Assembly: GCA_951812585.1 (NCBI GenBank)
Contig: OX638318.1
Coordinates: 3,042,810-3,106,809 of the forward strand
From: Rhodothermales bacterium
GTDB taxonomy: Bacteria; Bacteroidota; Rhodothermia; Rhodothermales; Bin80
Reading direction: 5' to 3'
Length of the DNA stretch: 64,000 nt
Shown here: in pieces, positions 1 through 8,507 of the stretch
Layout: each line of letters begins with the position of its first letter
Numbering within the stretch: the first letter of the stretch is position 1
Program-made: the position numbers and the translations under genes
The notes under the pieces: generated by a model
Databases searched by the model: none
What the model was told of the DNA's origin: nothing
The model's input: the letters and a program-made list of their open reading frames with translations, nothing else

Positions 1-26
1 GCACCGCAGCACACCACATAGCGAAG

Positions 27-100
27 TACGCCCGAGAGGATTCGAACCTCTGACCTTCTGCTCCGGAGGCAGACGCTCTATCCGGCTGAGCTACGGGCGC
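27..100 (-). tRNA. tRNA-Arg (CCG)
   Basis: Read on the minus strand, the segment folds as a standard cloverleaf. The acceptor arms are GCGCCCG and CGGGCGT. The anticodon stem TCTGC/GCAGA closes the loop CTCCGGA with anticodon CCG. The T arm is AGAGG-TTCGAAT-CCTCT. The discriminator base is A and CCA is not encoded. It delivers arginine to CGG codons. It lies divergent from the protease gene that follows. Confidence 0.96.
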
Positions 101-139
101 ATAGTGTCCCTGTATACAAATCCAGGCGCATCCTGATCC

Positions 140-1033
140 ATGAGCACGGCGAGAAATGGTCTCTTGATTGATGGCCCGCTGGCCCGCTGGCATCCGCTCG
201 CGGTAGCGTTTGGCGTTCTTCTGGCGGGGCTGGCGGCCTACATGGCCATCGGCGGTATTGCGCTGATCGCGCTCCTTGTGATGCAGGGGGCGTCGGCCAT
301 GGAGCTCTCCATACGGGGCCCGGAGCTGATGGCAGAGAGCACGACGCTGTTCTTTGCGGGCAATGCTGTCGGCCTTGCGCTGGGCTTGGGCGTGCTCGCA
401 GTGCTCGTCGCGCGGCTGCAGTCTACTGATCCGTGGGGACTACTGCGGCTGCGTGTCCCCGAGCTAAGCGGCATGGGCCTGGCGCTTGTCGGATTGTTGG
501 CGCTCATTCCGGTTCTCGGTTGGCTTGGAATGCTCAACGAGCGCCTGCCGGTGCCGGAGTTTATCCGAGCCATGGAAGAAGAGCAGCTGGTGCTGCTGGA
601 GGCGGCGCTTGCTGGAGATGTCAACTTGGTTGTTACGCTGGTCCTGGTGGCCCTCACGCCCGCATTGTTTGAAGAGGTGTTCTTCCGGGGCCTGATCCAG
701 CGCAACTTTGAGCGTGCATGGGGTGGTGCCGTGGGCATTGCCATGTCAGGCGTGGTCTTTGGGCTGTTTCATTTTCGGCTTACGCAGGCCCTGCCGCTGA
801 TCGTTTTGGGCGTTTACATGGCCTATCTGGCTTGGCGCACAGGCAGCCTGTGGGTTCCGGTCCTAGTGCATTTTATCAACAATGCGCTGGCGCTCATTGT
901 GAGCGCGATGGCCAAGGAAGAGCTTGGCATGGACCTGGACACGCTTGCCTCGTCGGTGATGCCATGGTATGTTGCAGTGCTGGGCGCAGTCCTTTTTGTG
1001 GTGGTCATCGTGGTTTTGCAACGTAGGAATTAG
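140..1033 (+). CDS. CPBP-family intramembrane metalloprotease
   Basis: A 297-residue polytopic membrane protein of the CPBP (CAAX protease/bacteriocin-processing, Abi) family. The three family motifs are in order: EEVFFRG (Glu178-Glu179), FGLFHF (His211) and HFINN (His244, Asn247-248), which together form the intramembrane metal site. At least six hydrophobic segments are visible. Bacterial members cleave membrane substrates or serve in immunity to peptides; the substrate here cannot be told. The DUF2007 gene starts 4 bases after its stop, so the two are probably co-transcribed. Confidence 0.9.
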   Translation: MSTARNGLLIDGPLARWHPLAVAFGVLLAGLAAYMAIGGIALIALLVMQGASAMELSIRGPELMAESTTLFFAGNAVGLALGLGVLAVLVARLQSTDPWGLLRLRVPELSGMGLALVGLLALIPVLGWLGMLNERLPVPEFIRAMEEEQLVLLEAALAGDVNLVVTLVLVALTPALFEEVFFRGLIQRNFERAWGGAVGIAMSGVVFGLFHFRLTQALPLIVLGVYMAYLAWRTGSLWVPVLVHFINNALALIVSAMAKEELGMDLDTLASSVMPWYVAVLGAVLFVVVIVVLQRRN

Positions 1034-1037
1034 GGCA

Positions 1038-1310
1038 GTGAAGTATCCAGGGTGGAGCGTCGTGTTTATTTCCGGCACCGATTACGAGTCGGAGCTAGTG
1101 CACAGCCGCCTGATGGATGCTGGCATCCCGGCTGTGTTGCTCAGCCAAAGGGATCATGCCTTTAACCTTTCGTGCGGTTATCTGGCGAAGGTGCGCGTGC
1201 TCGTTCCGGAGACCTACGCGGCGGAGGCGGCTGCCCTTATCCGGGAGCCACCCGTCACGGAAGAGGAGCTCGATGCGCTTGCACAGAAGGAAGGCTCGGC
1301 CGACTCGTGA
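1038..1310 (+). CDS. DUF2007-type putative signal-transducing protein
   Basis: About 90 residues with the DUF2007 pattern: an opening strand VVFISGTDYESELVHSRL, then 'GIPAVLLSQ', and a C-terminal 'VRVLVPETYAAEAAALI' that ends the ferredoxin-like fold. The GTG at 1038 is chosen because it sits just before the conserved core. The longer in-frame start at 969 would bury the start in the protease gene and add a tryptophan-rich tail with no family match. The molecular role of DUF2007 proteins is not established. Confidence 0.8.
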   Translation: MKYPGWSVVFISGTDYESELVHSRLMDAGIPAVLLSQRDHAFNLSCGYLAKVRVLVPETYAAEAAALIREPPVTEEELDALAQKEGSADS

Positions 1311-1350
1311 TCTCCGCAGTACTATGCGCTCCTTGCATGTCCGCGTCCAA

Positions 1351-1370
1351 TGAGTTGGCATGAGTTGGCA
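1351..1370 (+). repeat. 10-bp tandem duplication at the cdsA start
   Basis: TGAGTTGGCA occurs twice back to back. Each copy, with the preceding A, provides an ATG (1350 and 1360). Because the unit is 10 bp, the two ATGs are in different frames. The first opens only a nine-codon reading frame that ends in TAA, and the second opens cdsA. Confidence 0.9.
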
Positions 1371-2163
1371 CATTCCTAACTGGCTCCGGCGTCTCCTGAC
1401 CAGCTTGGTGGGGGCATTCGTGCTAGTGGCAGGTGCTTGGCAGGGCGGGTGGTATTTTGCGGTGCTGGTCGCGATTGCCGCCATGCTGGGGCAGTGGGAG
1501 TGGTACGGCCTCCTGCAGCGCGCGGGGATGCGGCCTTGGCGGCTTACAGGGCTGTGCATGGGGCTCCTTCTGGCGCTGCACCCGCTCGTGCCCGGCGGCG
1601 CCCGGCTTTCCATGCTGCCACTGGCCATCCTGCTGATGTGGATGCCGTTTTCCAGGCGCGACCACCCGGTGCATTCCTTCTGCGCGACAGTCTCGGGGGC
1701 ACTGTACCCATCTCTTTTGTTGGCTTTCCTGCTGCACCTGCGACTCATGGAGCAGGGTTTCTCGCTGGTACTCACCGTATTCATACTGGTCTGGGTCAGC
1801 GATAGCTGTGCGTATGCAGTAGGCAGCCGGTGGGGTCAGCACAAGCTGGCACCGATCGTGTCTCCCAACAAGACATGGGAAGGCTATATAGCCGGGCTCT
1901 TGGGGCCATTGTTCGCCGGTGTGATGCTACACGTTGCGTTCGCCTCTCCGCTGGTGCTGATTGAGATACTGGCGTTGTCCTTGATTTGCGGTGTCGGGAG
2001 CGCTTCGGGCGACTTGGCAGCCAGCCGCTTCAAGCGCGCCGTGCAGCTAGATACAACAGGCTCTGTGCTGCCGGGTCACGGAGGCATCCTGGACCGCTTT
2101 GATGGCATGATGGTCGCGGCACCGCTGGCCTACTTCTTTGTCTGGGTCCTAGCCGCAGGGTAG
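1360..2163 (+). CDS. cdsA: phosphatidate cytidylyltransferase
   Basis: Makes CDP-diacylglycerol from phosphatidic acid and CTP for phospholipid synthesis in the inner membrane. The 267-residue protein has about seven hydrophobic segments and the C-terminal CdsA signature region (SRFKR ... LPGHGGILDRFD). It also has the upstream 'SPNKTWEG' stretch. The signature is unusual: family members have four residues between KR and a Lys-Asp pair, whereas here the sequence is KR-AVQLDTTGS-VLPGHGG. The Asp is shifted by one residue and the Lys is replaced. Start at ATG 1360. A short membrane protein gene and mutL follow on the same strand. Confidence 0.9.
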   Translation: MSWHIPNWLRRLLTSLVGAFVLVAGAWQGGWYFAVLVAIAAMLGQWEWYGLLQRAGMRPWRLTGLCMGLLLALHPLVPGGARLSMLPLAILLMWMPFSRRDHPVHSFCATVSGALYPSLLLAFLLHLRLMEQGFSLVLTVFILVWVSDSCAYAVGSRWGQHKLAPIVSPNKTWEGYIAGLLGPLFAGVMLHVAFASPLVLIEILALSLICGVGSASGDLAASRFKRAVQLDTTGSVLPGHGGILDRFDGMMVAAPLAYFFVWVLAAG

Positions 2164-2225
2164 GTGCGGCTAGGATTTGTACTGGAACGCACGGTCCTGG
2201 TCGGCGTATTCTTGTGGCGTAGGCT

Positions 2226-2432
2226 ATGGGATTATTCTTGAACAAGCGGAAGGTAAAGCCGCGCGCTTTTTCGTACGAGCCGCGCTACTATGATCCGTCC
2301 CGTGGTGAAGAATTAAAGCGGCGGATTCGGATTCGGAGTCGTGCGCGGCGTCGGCGCAGTCCGCTGGGGTTGCTGTATCTGGCCGCGCTGCTGTTTTTTG
2401 CCTTCTATATCTATAACGCGTTAGGCGGCTAG
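2226..2432 (+). CDS. small basic single-span membrane protein
   Basis: The protein has 68 residues. The N-terminal half is very basic (runs such as RIRIRSRARRRR, about residues 34-45). One hydrophobic segment follows near the C-terminus (about residues 48-64: LGLLYLAALLFFAFYIY). This layout predicts a cytoplasmic basic tail and one membrane anchor. I do not recognise a named family. It sits between cdsA and mutL on the same strand, 26 bases before the mutL ATG. Codon use matches its neighbours and the hydrophobic/basic split is unlikely by chance, so it is probably real. Confidence 0.7.
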   Translation: MGLFLNKRKVKPRAFSYEPRYYDPSRGEELKRRIRIRSRARRRRSPLGLLYLAALLFFAFYIYNALGG

Positions 2433-2458
2433 CGCAGGCCTCATTGTCGCTGCGGCCA

Positions 2459-4255
2459 ATGGTTAATGATCCAGGTGTGGGCTCTGCGCGCATCCACGTC
2501 ATGCCCGTGGGGCTGGCCAACAAGATCGCGGCAGGGGAAGTGGTGGCACGCCCTGCGTCCGTGCTCAAGGAGCTCATGGAAAACGCGATCGACGCGGGAG
2601 CTCAGAGCATTGACGTTGAAATCAAGGAGGCGGGCAGCCGTCTGATTCTGGTCCGTGATGATGGCACGGGTATGAGCCCGGACGACGCCGTGCTGTGCTT
2701 TTCGCGGCATGCTACGAGCAAGCTTCGCTCCGTAGAGGAACTCGATCAGATCTGGACGCTGGGCTTTCGGGGAGAGGCACTGGCATCCATTGCGGCGGTC
2801 TCTCAGGTTACGCTCAAGACGCGCCGGAAGGCCGATCCTAAGGGGCACCTGGTTCGGATTCACGGCGGCAAGGTCAAAACTTCGGAGCCCTGCGCTGCTG
2901 CCATCGGGACCGTTGTGTATGTGCGCAATGTGTTTTACAACGTGCCGGCGCGGCGCGCATTTCTGAAGTCACCCGCCACAGAGCTTTCCCACCTGACGGA
3001 TGTGTTTTTGGCGCAGGCGCTGGCGAACCCGCCGATGGCATTTTCTTTCATGCACGATGGCAAAGTGCTCCATCGGCTGGCCGCTTGTGCCGACGCTGAT
3101 CAGGTGCCGGCGCTTCGCGCAAGGATCGGCCAGGTTTATGGTGCTCGCTATGGAGAGGGCTTGATCCAGGTCTTGGAGGAAACGGAGTACCTGTCAGCCT
3201 ATGGGCTGGTCTGCCGCCCGGAAGCGGTGCGACGAAGCAGGCGCGAGCAGTTCCTTTACGTTAACAGCCGGTTTGTGCGCAGCGCTTCGCTGCAGCATGC
3301 AATCACCGCCTCGTATAAGGACATGATACCCCCCAACCGGTATCCATTCTATGCGCTTTTCTTGACATTGGACCCCAGGCATGTGGATGTGAACGTACAT
3401 CCCGCCAAGACCGAGGTGCGTTTCGACAATGACCGCGGCGCCTATGCCTTTTTGCGGACTGTCGTGCGCAAGGCCTTGGGCACTTCAGCGCTGATTCCCC
3501 GGTTTGACCCTTCCGCGCTGGGCAAGCCGCAGCCCAGGGACGGCAGCATGGGGGACCGATCAGCTTTCGTGCGTACAGGATCGGAGCATGCCGGTCGTGG
3601 AGATGCCATGCCAGGGCAGCTAACCCGTGCGTTGTACGCACCCGCTGCAGCGGACCGCACCCATGTCGCCAAGGGAGACTTCAGCGTGCAGCTATGGCAG
3701 CTGCATGGCACATACATATGCACGCCACTGCGGACGGGGCTCATGGTCCTTGATCAGCGCGCGGCCCACGAACGCATCCTGTATGAGCGCGCACTACGCT
3801 CGATGGAAGGTACTGCGAAGGGTTCGCAGCAGACGCTCTTTCCTGAATCGGTAGAACTGGATGCACCGGACATGGCCCTCTTTGATGAGCTGCACCCGCT
3901 CCTGCAGTCACTGGGGTTTCATGTTGACCAGTACAGTGGCCGCACGCTGGTCGTGCGCGGCATCCCCGAGGGCTTTCGCGTAGGCACGGAGAAGTACTTC
4001 TTGCGTGATATCCTTGCAGCATTCAAAGACAACGCAGCACAGTCGCCAAGATGTCCGCGTGAAAACCTGGCGCGGAGCGTAGCGCGGAGCGGTGCCATCA
4101 AGGCGGGCACCACGATGGTGCCGGAGGAGATGCGCACGCTCATTGACGAGCTGTTCCAGTGCCGGGAGCCCTACACCGCGCCCAGTGGGCGACCCACCCT
4201 GATCAAGATCTCGAAGGAAGAGCTCAAACGTCGTTTCAGCAAGGTTCCTTCGTAG
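2459..4255 (+). CDS. mutL: DNA mismatch repair protein MutL
   Basis: GHKL ATPase that links MutS mismatch recognition to strand incision. The N-terminal ATPase motifs are all present: ELMENAIDAG, DDGTGM, HATSKL, LGFRGEALASIAAVS and the 'VFYNVPARRAFLKS' region. The C-terminal dimerisation domain has DQRAAHERILYE, a variant of the endonuclease motif DQHAxxERxxxE with Arg for His. The later CPHGRP metal motif reads APSGRP, without Cys and His, so endonuclease activity is uncertain. Length is about 598 residues, normal for the family. ATG 2459 is preferred over the in-frame TTG at 2444. tilS begins 12 bases downstream. Confidence 0.97.
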   Translation: MVNDPGVGSARIHVMPVGLANKIAAGEVVARPASVLKELMENAIDAGAQSIDVEIKEAGSRLILVRDDGTGMSPDDAVLCFSRHATSKLRSVEELDQIWTLGFRGEALASIAAVSQVTLKTRRKADPKGHLVRIHGGKVKTSEPCAAAIGTVVYVRNVFYNVPARRAFLKSPATELSHLTDVFLAQALANPPMAFSFMHDGKVLHRLAACADADQVPALRARIGQVYGARYGEGLIQVLEETEYLSAYGLVCRPEAVRRSRREQFLYVNSRFVRSASLQHAITASYKDMIPPNRYPFYALFLTLDPRHVDVNVHPAKTEVRFDNDRGAYAFLRTVVRKALGTSALIPRFDPSALGKPQPRDGSMGDRSAFVRTGSEHAGRGDAMPGQLTRALYAPAAADRTHVAKGDFSVQLWQLHGTYICTPLRTGLMVLDQRAAHERILYERALRSMEGTAKGSQQTLFPESVELDAPDMALFDELHPLLQSLGFHVDQYSGRTLVVRGIPEGFRVGTEKYFLRDILAAFKDNAAQSPRCPRENLARSVARSGAIKAGTTMVPEEMRTLIDELFQCREPYTAPSGRPTLIKISKEELKRRFSKVPS

Positions 4256-4266
4256 GAGCGGCGTGC

Positions 4267-5613
4267 ATGTTGCTCGCAAGTCTCAAGGCATTCATCGCGC
4301 GCACTGCGCTTCTGTCTCCTGAGGCGCCTGTCTTGGCAGGGGCGAGCGGCGGCTTGGATTCTACCGTCCTCGTGGATGCCCTCCACCAGCTCGGGTACGC
4401 CGTGGTGGTGGCGCATGTCAACTTCGGGTTGCGCGGCGACGACGCTGCGGCGGATGAGTGTCAGGTCAGAGCGTTGGCATCAGCGCGCGATTTGCCCTGT
4501 CATGTTGCGCACCGCAGTGCAGTGGACTATGCGGAGCATTTCGGAGTGTCCATCCAGATGGCTGCGCGGGAATTGCGCTACAAGGAGTTCGCCGATCTAG
4601 CTGCGCGTCTGCAGCTGCCGTTTGTTGCGGTGGGGCATCACGCTGGCGACCAGGCCGAGACGGTGCTCTTCAACCTTGCACGCGGAAGTGGACCGGAGGG
4701 GCTGGCCGGCATGTCCCCGGCGCGTCCCCTAGGCGGGAGTGTACTGGTCCGCCCGCTATTGGGTCAGACGCGCGCGGCCATCCGCCGCTATGCTCAGGAG
4801 GTCGGCTTGTCCTGGCGGGAGGATGTCTCCAATAGCGATCCCAAGTACCGGCGCACCGGGCTGCGACATGTCGTGGTGCCCGCGCTCCAGGAGGCCGTCG
4901 GCTCGGGTGCCGTCACCAATATTGCGCACAGCGCAGCGCTGATGCGTGAGTATGTTGAGGCAACGTTTCGGCCTGCGCTCCGCGACATGTTTTGCCGCGC
5001 GGCGCAAGACAAGAAGTTGAGCCTCAAGGTCCTTGATCTGCTGCCTGCGGTTTGGCAACGCCGAGTAATTCTGGAGGCACTGCGCCGCTGGCTGCCCGGC
5101 GCACCGATCTCTATGGTGGCACAGACCATGCCGCTGCTTACGGCGCAGCCCGGACGACGCGTGGCATGTGGGGCCGGCGTTATATGGCGCGGGCGTGAGG
5201 CGATGGTATTTGACCCGGCACCCGCTTTTCGAACACCTTTGGCCATTGAAGTAGGTCCAGGCAAAAGTATAGAGGTTGACGGGAAGCGATTCTCGGTGAC
5301 GCTATCGGACACGCGCCCCGAAGTGCTGGATGCAGATGGTCCGGCGGTAGCCTATGTGGATGGGGACCGACTGGTGTTTCCGCTGCTTGTTCGGTACTGG
5401 CGTTCGGGCGATCGCATGATGCCTTTAGGCATGACGCGCCGAAAGAAGGTAAGCGATGTGCTAACGGATGCAAAGGTATGCGTAGCGGCGCGTGCCAGCA
5501 CGCTTGTTGTGTTGAGCGGTGACGAAATCGTGTGGGTTGTCGGCGTACGGCTGGCCGCCCCGTTCAGGGTGCGCCCGCAAACCCGCCGTTTCGCCCGGCT
5601 GGCACTCACATAG
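4267..5613 (+). CDS. tilS: tRNA(Ile)-lysidine synthetase
   Basis: Modifies C34 of the CAU-anticodon tRNA-Ile to lysidine so that it reads AUA. The N-type PP-loop SGGLDST is at about residues 27-33. It is followed by 'VAHVNFGLRG' and 'VGHHAGDQAETVLFNLARG', which are TilS-specific. The C-terminal part (from about residue 370) fits the TilS tRNA-binding domain. ATG 4267 gives 448 residues, which matches the family; an in-frame start at 4159 would lie inside mutL. It is the last gene of the cdsA-mutL-tilS run. Confidence 0.95.
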   Translation: MLLASLKAFIARTALLSPEAPVLAGASGGLDSTVLVDALHQLGYAVVVAHVNFGLRGDDAAADECQVRALASARDLPCHVAHRSAVDYAEHFGVSIQMAARELRYKEFADLAARLQLPFVAVGHHAGDQAETVLFNLARGSGPEGLAGMSPARPLGGSVLVRPLLGQTRAAIRRYAQEVGLSWREDVSNSDPKYRRTGLRHVVVPALQEAVGSGAVTNIAHSAALMREYVEATFRPALRDMFCRAAQDKKLSLKVLDLLPAVWQRRVILEALRRWLPGAPISMVAQTMPLLTAQPGRRVACGAGVIWRGREAMVFDPAPAFRTPLAIEVGPGKSIEVDGKRFSVTLSDTRPEVLDADGPAVAYVDGDRLVFPLLVRYWRSGDRMMPLGMTRRKKVSDVLTDAKVCVAARASTLVVLSGDEIVWVVGVRLAAPFRVRPQTRRFARLALT

Positions 5614-5930
5614 CATTACAGTGCAGCTATGCGCTGTGTAACCGCGCTGGGCATAGTGCAACGCCATTGGACAGGCATCCCATCCCACGGGAACGATTGC
5701 TTGGCAAGCGCTGTCCAGCATGCGCCGGGTTGTGCGCTACCCACAGGGTGCAGCACCAACCGCATTGATGCGCTACGCGCCTCGCTCGGGCCAGGACGCC
5801 TCTTATGGGTAAAGGGTAGGGCTAGCGTATGAAGCTCAGCCGGGAGATGTCCGCCATGGAGGAACGCCCCAGCGAACCACTCAACCTGCTGCTCTGGTCT
5901 GCGAATTTCGATGGTTCGGGACCGTCGATG
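5614..5930. other. intergenic, no gene seen
   Basis: A 317-base stretch between tilS and the end of the convergent thioredoxin-like gene. A frame at 5629-5832 could encode 67 residues, but it matches no family and has no hydrophobic or repeat pattern. I see no hairpin followed by a T run. Confidence 0.6.
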
Positions 5931-6506
5931 CTATTGCAGTGCAGGCGGTCTGAAGTCGGCTGGCAGATCAAGGACGTGCGTGATGACCTGTGACTCGGCC
6001 AACACTACCTGTGGAGTACGGATACCCATGGCGCGCGGATTGAAGTCCGGGTCTTTTGATACGAGGAAGGGAAACTTCGCCTGACTTACACGGCGCAACA
6101 GCAGCGATTCGTACGCGCCCTGCTCAATGCCCAGCATGGGATCGGCATAGATGGCCACTATAGGATGATCTTGCAGATCAGTTTCGGCATGCTGCTCGGA
6201 CCAGTAACGGAGCAGCTTCACCTGGTCGGCCGAGCAGCCCACACCCCCCAAGAGAATCACCACCGCCGAATCGGGAACCGTCAAGCCTTGCTCTGCAATC
6301 GGAGCGCGCGATTGTGCCTCGATCAGATCCGCTACCGAAAGCGTGTGTCCCACAATGGCTGAAGCGTTGTGTGCAGGGAGCGAAGAGACAACCCTCTGGG
6401 GTGCCGACTTCACGCTCACAAGCCAAGATCGCGTAGTGGCGAGTGCGGCCATAGCAAGCACAAACGGCACTGCAAACCACAAAATGAGGCGAATGCGGCT
6501 ATTCAT
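5931..6506 (-). CDS. membrane-anchored thioredoxin-fold-like protein
   Basis: 191 residues with an N-terminal signal anchor (about residues 5-25, LILWFAVPFVLAMAALA). A periplasmic redoxin-like domain follows. The strand 'VVILLGGVGCSADQVKLLRYW' resembles the thioredoxin active-site strand and helix but has one Cys, not CxxC. The later 'FPFLVSKDPDFNPRAMGIRTPQVVLAES' fits the cis-Pro side of the fold. Its start overlaps the stop of the upstream propeller lipoprotein by 8 bases, so the two are translationally coupled. Such pairs are common in Bacteroidota next to NVEALA peptides. The substrate is unknown, and a classical disulfide reductase is unlikely with a single Cys. Confidence 0.65.
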   Translation of the reverse strand: MNSRIRLILWFAVPFVLAMAALATTRSWLVSVKSAPQRVVSSLPAHNASAIVGHTLSVADLIEAQSRAPIAEQGLTVPDSAVVILLGGVGCSADQVKLLRYWSEQHAETDLQDHPIVAIYADPMLGIEQGAYESLLLRRVSQAKFPFLVSKDPDFNPRAMGIRTPQVVLAESQVITHVLDLPADFRPPALQ

Positions 6507-7605
6507 CTGTGTGCTCTGGCGGGATGAAGCGGTAGCGAACGATTACGGGGTTACCTACATCACCATTGGGCAACTGCTCATTTTCGCCGGCAGCATAAAA
6601 GTATCCATTGCCAGCTGCTCGAGGCGGTATGGGTGATATTGTGCTCCGGCCCGGAAAACGTCCTGTGTTACTGGCTATGCTCAACCCTAACGATGAAGTT
6701 GCTTCCGAACTGTCTATGTGCCAATTCTCATCCAGATAAGCGGTTACGACCATGCGCGTTGATTCATCCAGCGCAAAAATCGAAATGGTTAATGGATAGT
6801 CTCTCGACTGCATCGATCGTTCACTGACGTCTGCCTCCTTGGACAAATCGTCCGGTCGAATTTCAAAGAATTCTGGCTGGTATTGCGTAATGGAAGACCC
6901 GATACGGGCGGCAAGACCGTCCATGCTTTCAAGGTACACGTAATAGGGCCCGTCTGCAAAACAAGCGACCCCGGTGCCCCAAAGTCCCCCTCTGACCTGG
7001 TTCAGGCGAACGAGACGTGGCGGCTCTATCTCCAGGTCGTCAATCGCCTCCAGTGCCGGGGAGTAGACGCCCATAGTTGCTTTACCCTCAACGTAGACTC
7101 TATGTACATAAATGGAACCCTGGTATTCACAAAACGCCCTGGAAAAGGAGTCCAACAGCCTAGTAGCTTCAACACAGTTGCCGTTTGCGTCAAATATGAC
7201 CGTCGTGCCCCAAAATTCCATGGTCATTATGCCTCCGCTGCTAAGGAGGCGGGAACTCATTGGTATGAAATTCGCCTCGTCAGGCAAACAATCAGGCACT
7301 GAATAGGACCGCACATGGCCCCCGGACGGAGAAAAACGATGTATGCCACGCCCTACGTGATCGCTCACCAAGAACTCGCCCTGCGCGTTGACATCAAGGA
7401 AACCAACTGTTCCGATGATCACTGACGGGTCCAGGCGTACGGTGTCGGCGACTGTGAACAGTTCGTCGAAAGGCACCACCGGTGAGCGAATGATGTGGCT
7501 CTCCTGTTCTTCTGGCCTACATCCCGCAACAACGATGACAAGCAGGATGAGCAGCCTGCTCGCGGAAGCGAGTCTGTCTAAAACAGACAGTACGTGCCTA
7601 TTCAC
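6499..7605 (-). CDS. 6-bladed beta-propeller lipoprotein
   Basis: A lipoprotein with the lipobox VVAGC after a hydrophobic stretch. The repetitive beta-strand body fits the Bacteroidota 6-bladed propeller family (segments such as 'GTVGFLDVNAQGEFLVSDHVG'). The GTG at 7605 is preferred: it overlaps the stop of the decayed upstream peptide gene and puts the lipobox about 25 residues in. An ATG at 7635 is in frame and would add 10 residues. The 3' end overlaps the thioredoxin-like gene. It probably sits on the outer membrane or in the periplasm. The function is unknown. Confidence 0.75.
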   Translation of the reverse strand: MNRHVLSVLDRLASASRLLILLVIVVAGCRPEEQESHIIRSPVVPFDELFTVADTVRLDPSVIIGTVGFLDVNAQGEFLVSDHVGRGIHRFSPSGGHVRSYSVPDCLPDEANFIPMSSRLLSSGGIMTMEFWGTTVIFDANGNCVEATRLLDSFSRAFCEYQGSIYVHRVYVEGKATMGVYSPALEAIDDLEIEPPRLVRLNQVRGGLWGTGVACFADGPYYVYLESMDGLAARIGSSITQYQPEFFEIRPDDLSKEADVSERSMQSRDYPLTISIFALDESTRMVVTAYLDENWHIDSSEATSSLGLSIASNTGRFPGRSTISPIPPRAAGNGYFYAAGENEQLPNGDVGNPVIVRYRFIPPEHTDE

Positions 7606-7879
7606 AATACACGCAGGAACCACCCTCCTCAGCACCTACATTGCAGCATGACTGCCATGGAAAGCTGCCACACTCATAAATGCACCACAACATCTGATTA
7701 CAAGGGGGAGGGCAATCCGGATTGTAGTAAAGAACGTGATGGTACTGAGGCGCCGAAGTAGCGGCTTCAACATGACTAGCGTCTGGCGCAAACAGAGCCT
7801 AAGCGAGGATAGCGCAGAGGACGCCAGCGAGTGCATTCAAGAGTCGATATTTCGTCGCAATACGGTTTGTTTTAGGATG
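7598..7879 (-). pseudogene. decayed NVEALA-like cysteine-rich secreted peptide
   Basis: One minus-strand frame reads as a small exported peptide. It starts with a basic stretch (KTNRIATKYR), followed by a hydrophobic core (LLNALAGVLCAILA) and the motif SHVEAATSAP, close to the NVEALA signature. A tail with eight Cys follows (C-PPP-C, LWC, YEC, SCC, GSC, VYC), ending in TAG at 7598-7600. Two defects appear. An in-frame amber TAG at 7799-7801 interrupts the signal core, and no ATG/GTG start is found at the expected place (ATC-CTA precedes the first Lys). The stop overlaps the GTG of the propeller gene, as in an operon. Sequencing error or readthrough are alternatives. Confidence 0.6.
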
Positions 7880-8507
7880 AAGGACTTCCTTGGAGGGAAT
7901 GATACAACATCGGGATAACCGAAGTCAAGCTTTTTCGGGGAGGGGGGGGGCTCGACGTTTATTTGAGAGTGGTGCGCCCAACTTAGTTGGTAGAAGGCGT
8001 TCGCAGTAGCGTGGAGGTGGTATTGCGATGACCTCGTTTGAAAAGAAAAGCAAGTCCATATGCTCCCTTCCCGTAAGGAAATATTGTTTTGGATGCTCCG
8101 CCCTCATACCATGCACTGAGTGCAGTCGGGGTTGGGCAGCAGTCACGCAGCATGGACGCGCCGCAGCCAGTGGCCCAAGGTTTGGTAGCCTGTGTGGAAC
8201 GGGACAAGGTGCAGATGTCGCTCTTTGACGAGCAGGACCTGGCCCAAGTTTAACATTTGAGCCATCAATTCCGGGCAATTTTGGCGGTCGCACGAGGATA
8301 TTTAGGGACGAACCCCCGCTAAGACCAAACTGAGACCTGTTATTGAGCGCTTTTTGCACTTTTTATCCCTACCGAGCCCCCACTTCTGAACATTTTACGA
8401 CTCGATGCAGTAATGTAGTGCCCCAATCGTAGTTTCGTGGCTGTATACACCGAAACCAGTGGCTATATTGGCGACAGAGCCGTCCCAACCACGCCCCGTG
8501 CACTACT
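7880..8507. other. gene-poor scar with transposase debris
   Basis: Lies between the NVEALA remnant and the IS1634-type pseudogene. It holds a run of nine G residues near 7941-7950, the transposase fragment at about 8110-8300 and no intact gene. The minus-strand frame 7925-8359 is open but looks like an antisense shadow of the fragment. Confidence 0.55.
8110..8300 (+). pseudogene. fragment of an IS1634-type transposase C-terminal region
   Basis: The frame 8152-8253 encodes 33 residues ending 'VERDKVQMSLFDEQDLAQV' before a TAA. That string matches the conserved block of one IS1634/IS4-superfamily transposase type (usually LVE..LQLSLFDE.DLAEI, followed by a FPGERL block). Upstream 'GVGQQSRSMDAPQ' fits the preceding G-D-W-x-S-L-R-A-P part poorly. 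Downstream the expected FPGERL block is frameshifted. Only a remnant remains, and it differs from the second transposase remnant 250 bases downstream. Confidence 0.5.

Noticed and set aside
7636-7836. 66-codon minus-strand frame upstream of the propeller gene
   Set aside because: It overlaps the NVEALA-like frame on the same strand, and its sequence has no signal peptide or family pattern. The Cys-rich frame is the better reading.
7941-7950. Run of nine G residues as a phase-variation tract
   Set aside because: It lies in transposase debris with no gene or promoter whose expression it could switch.
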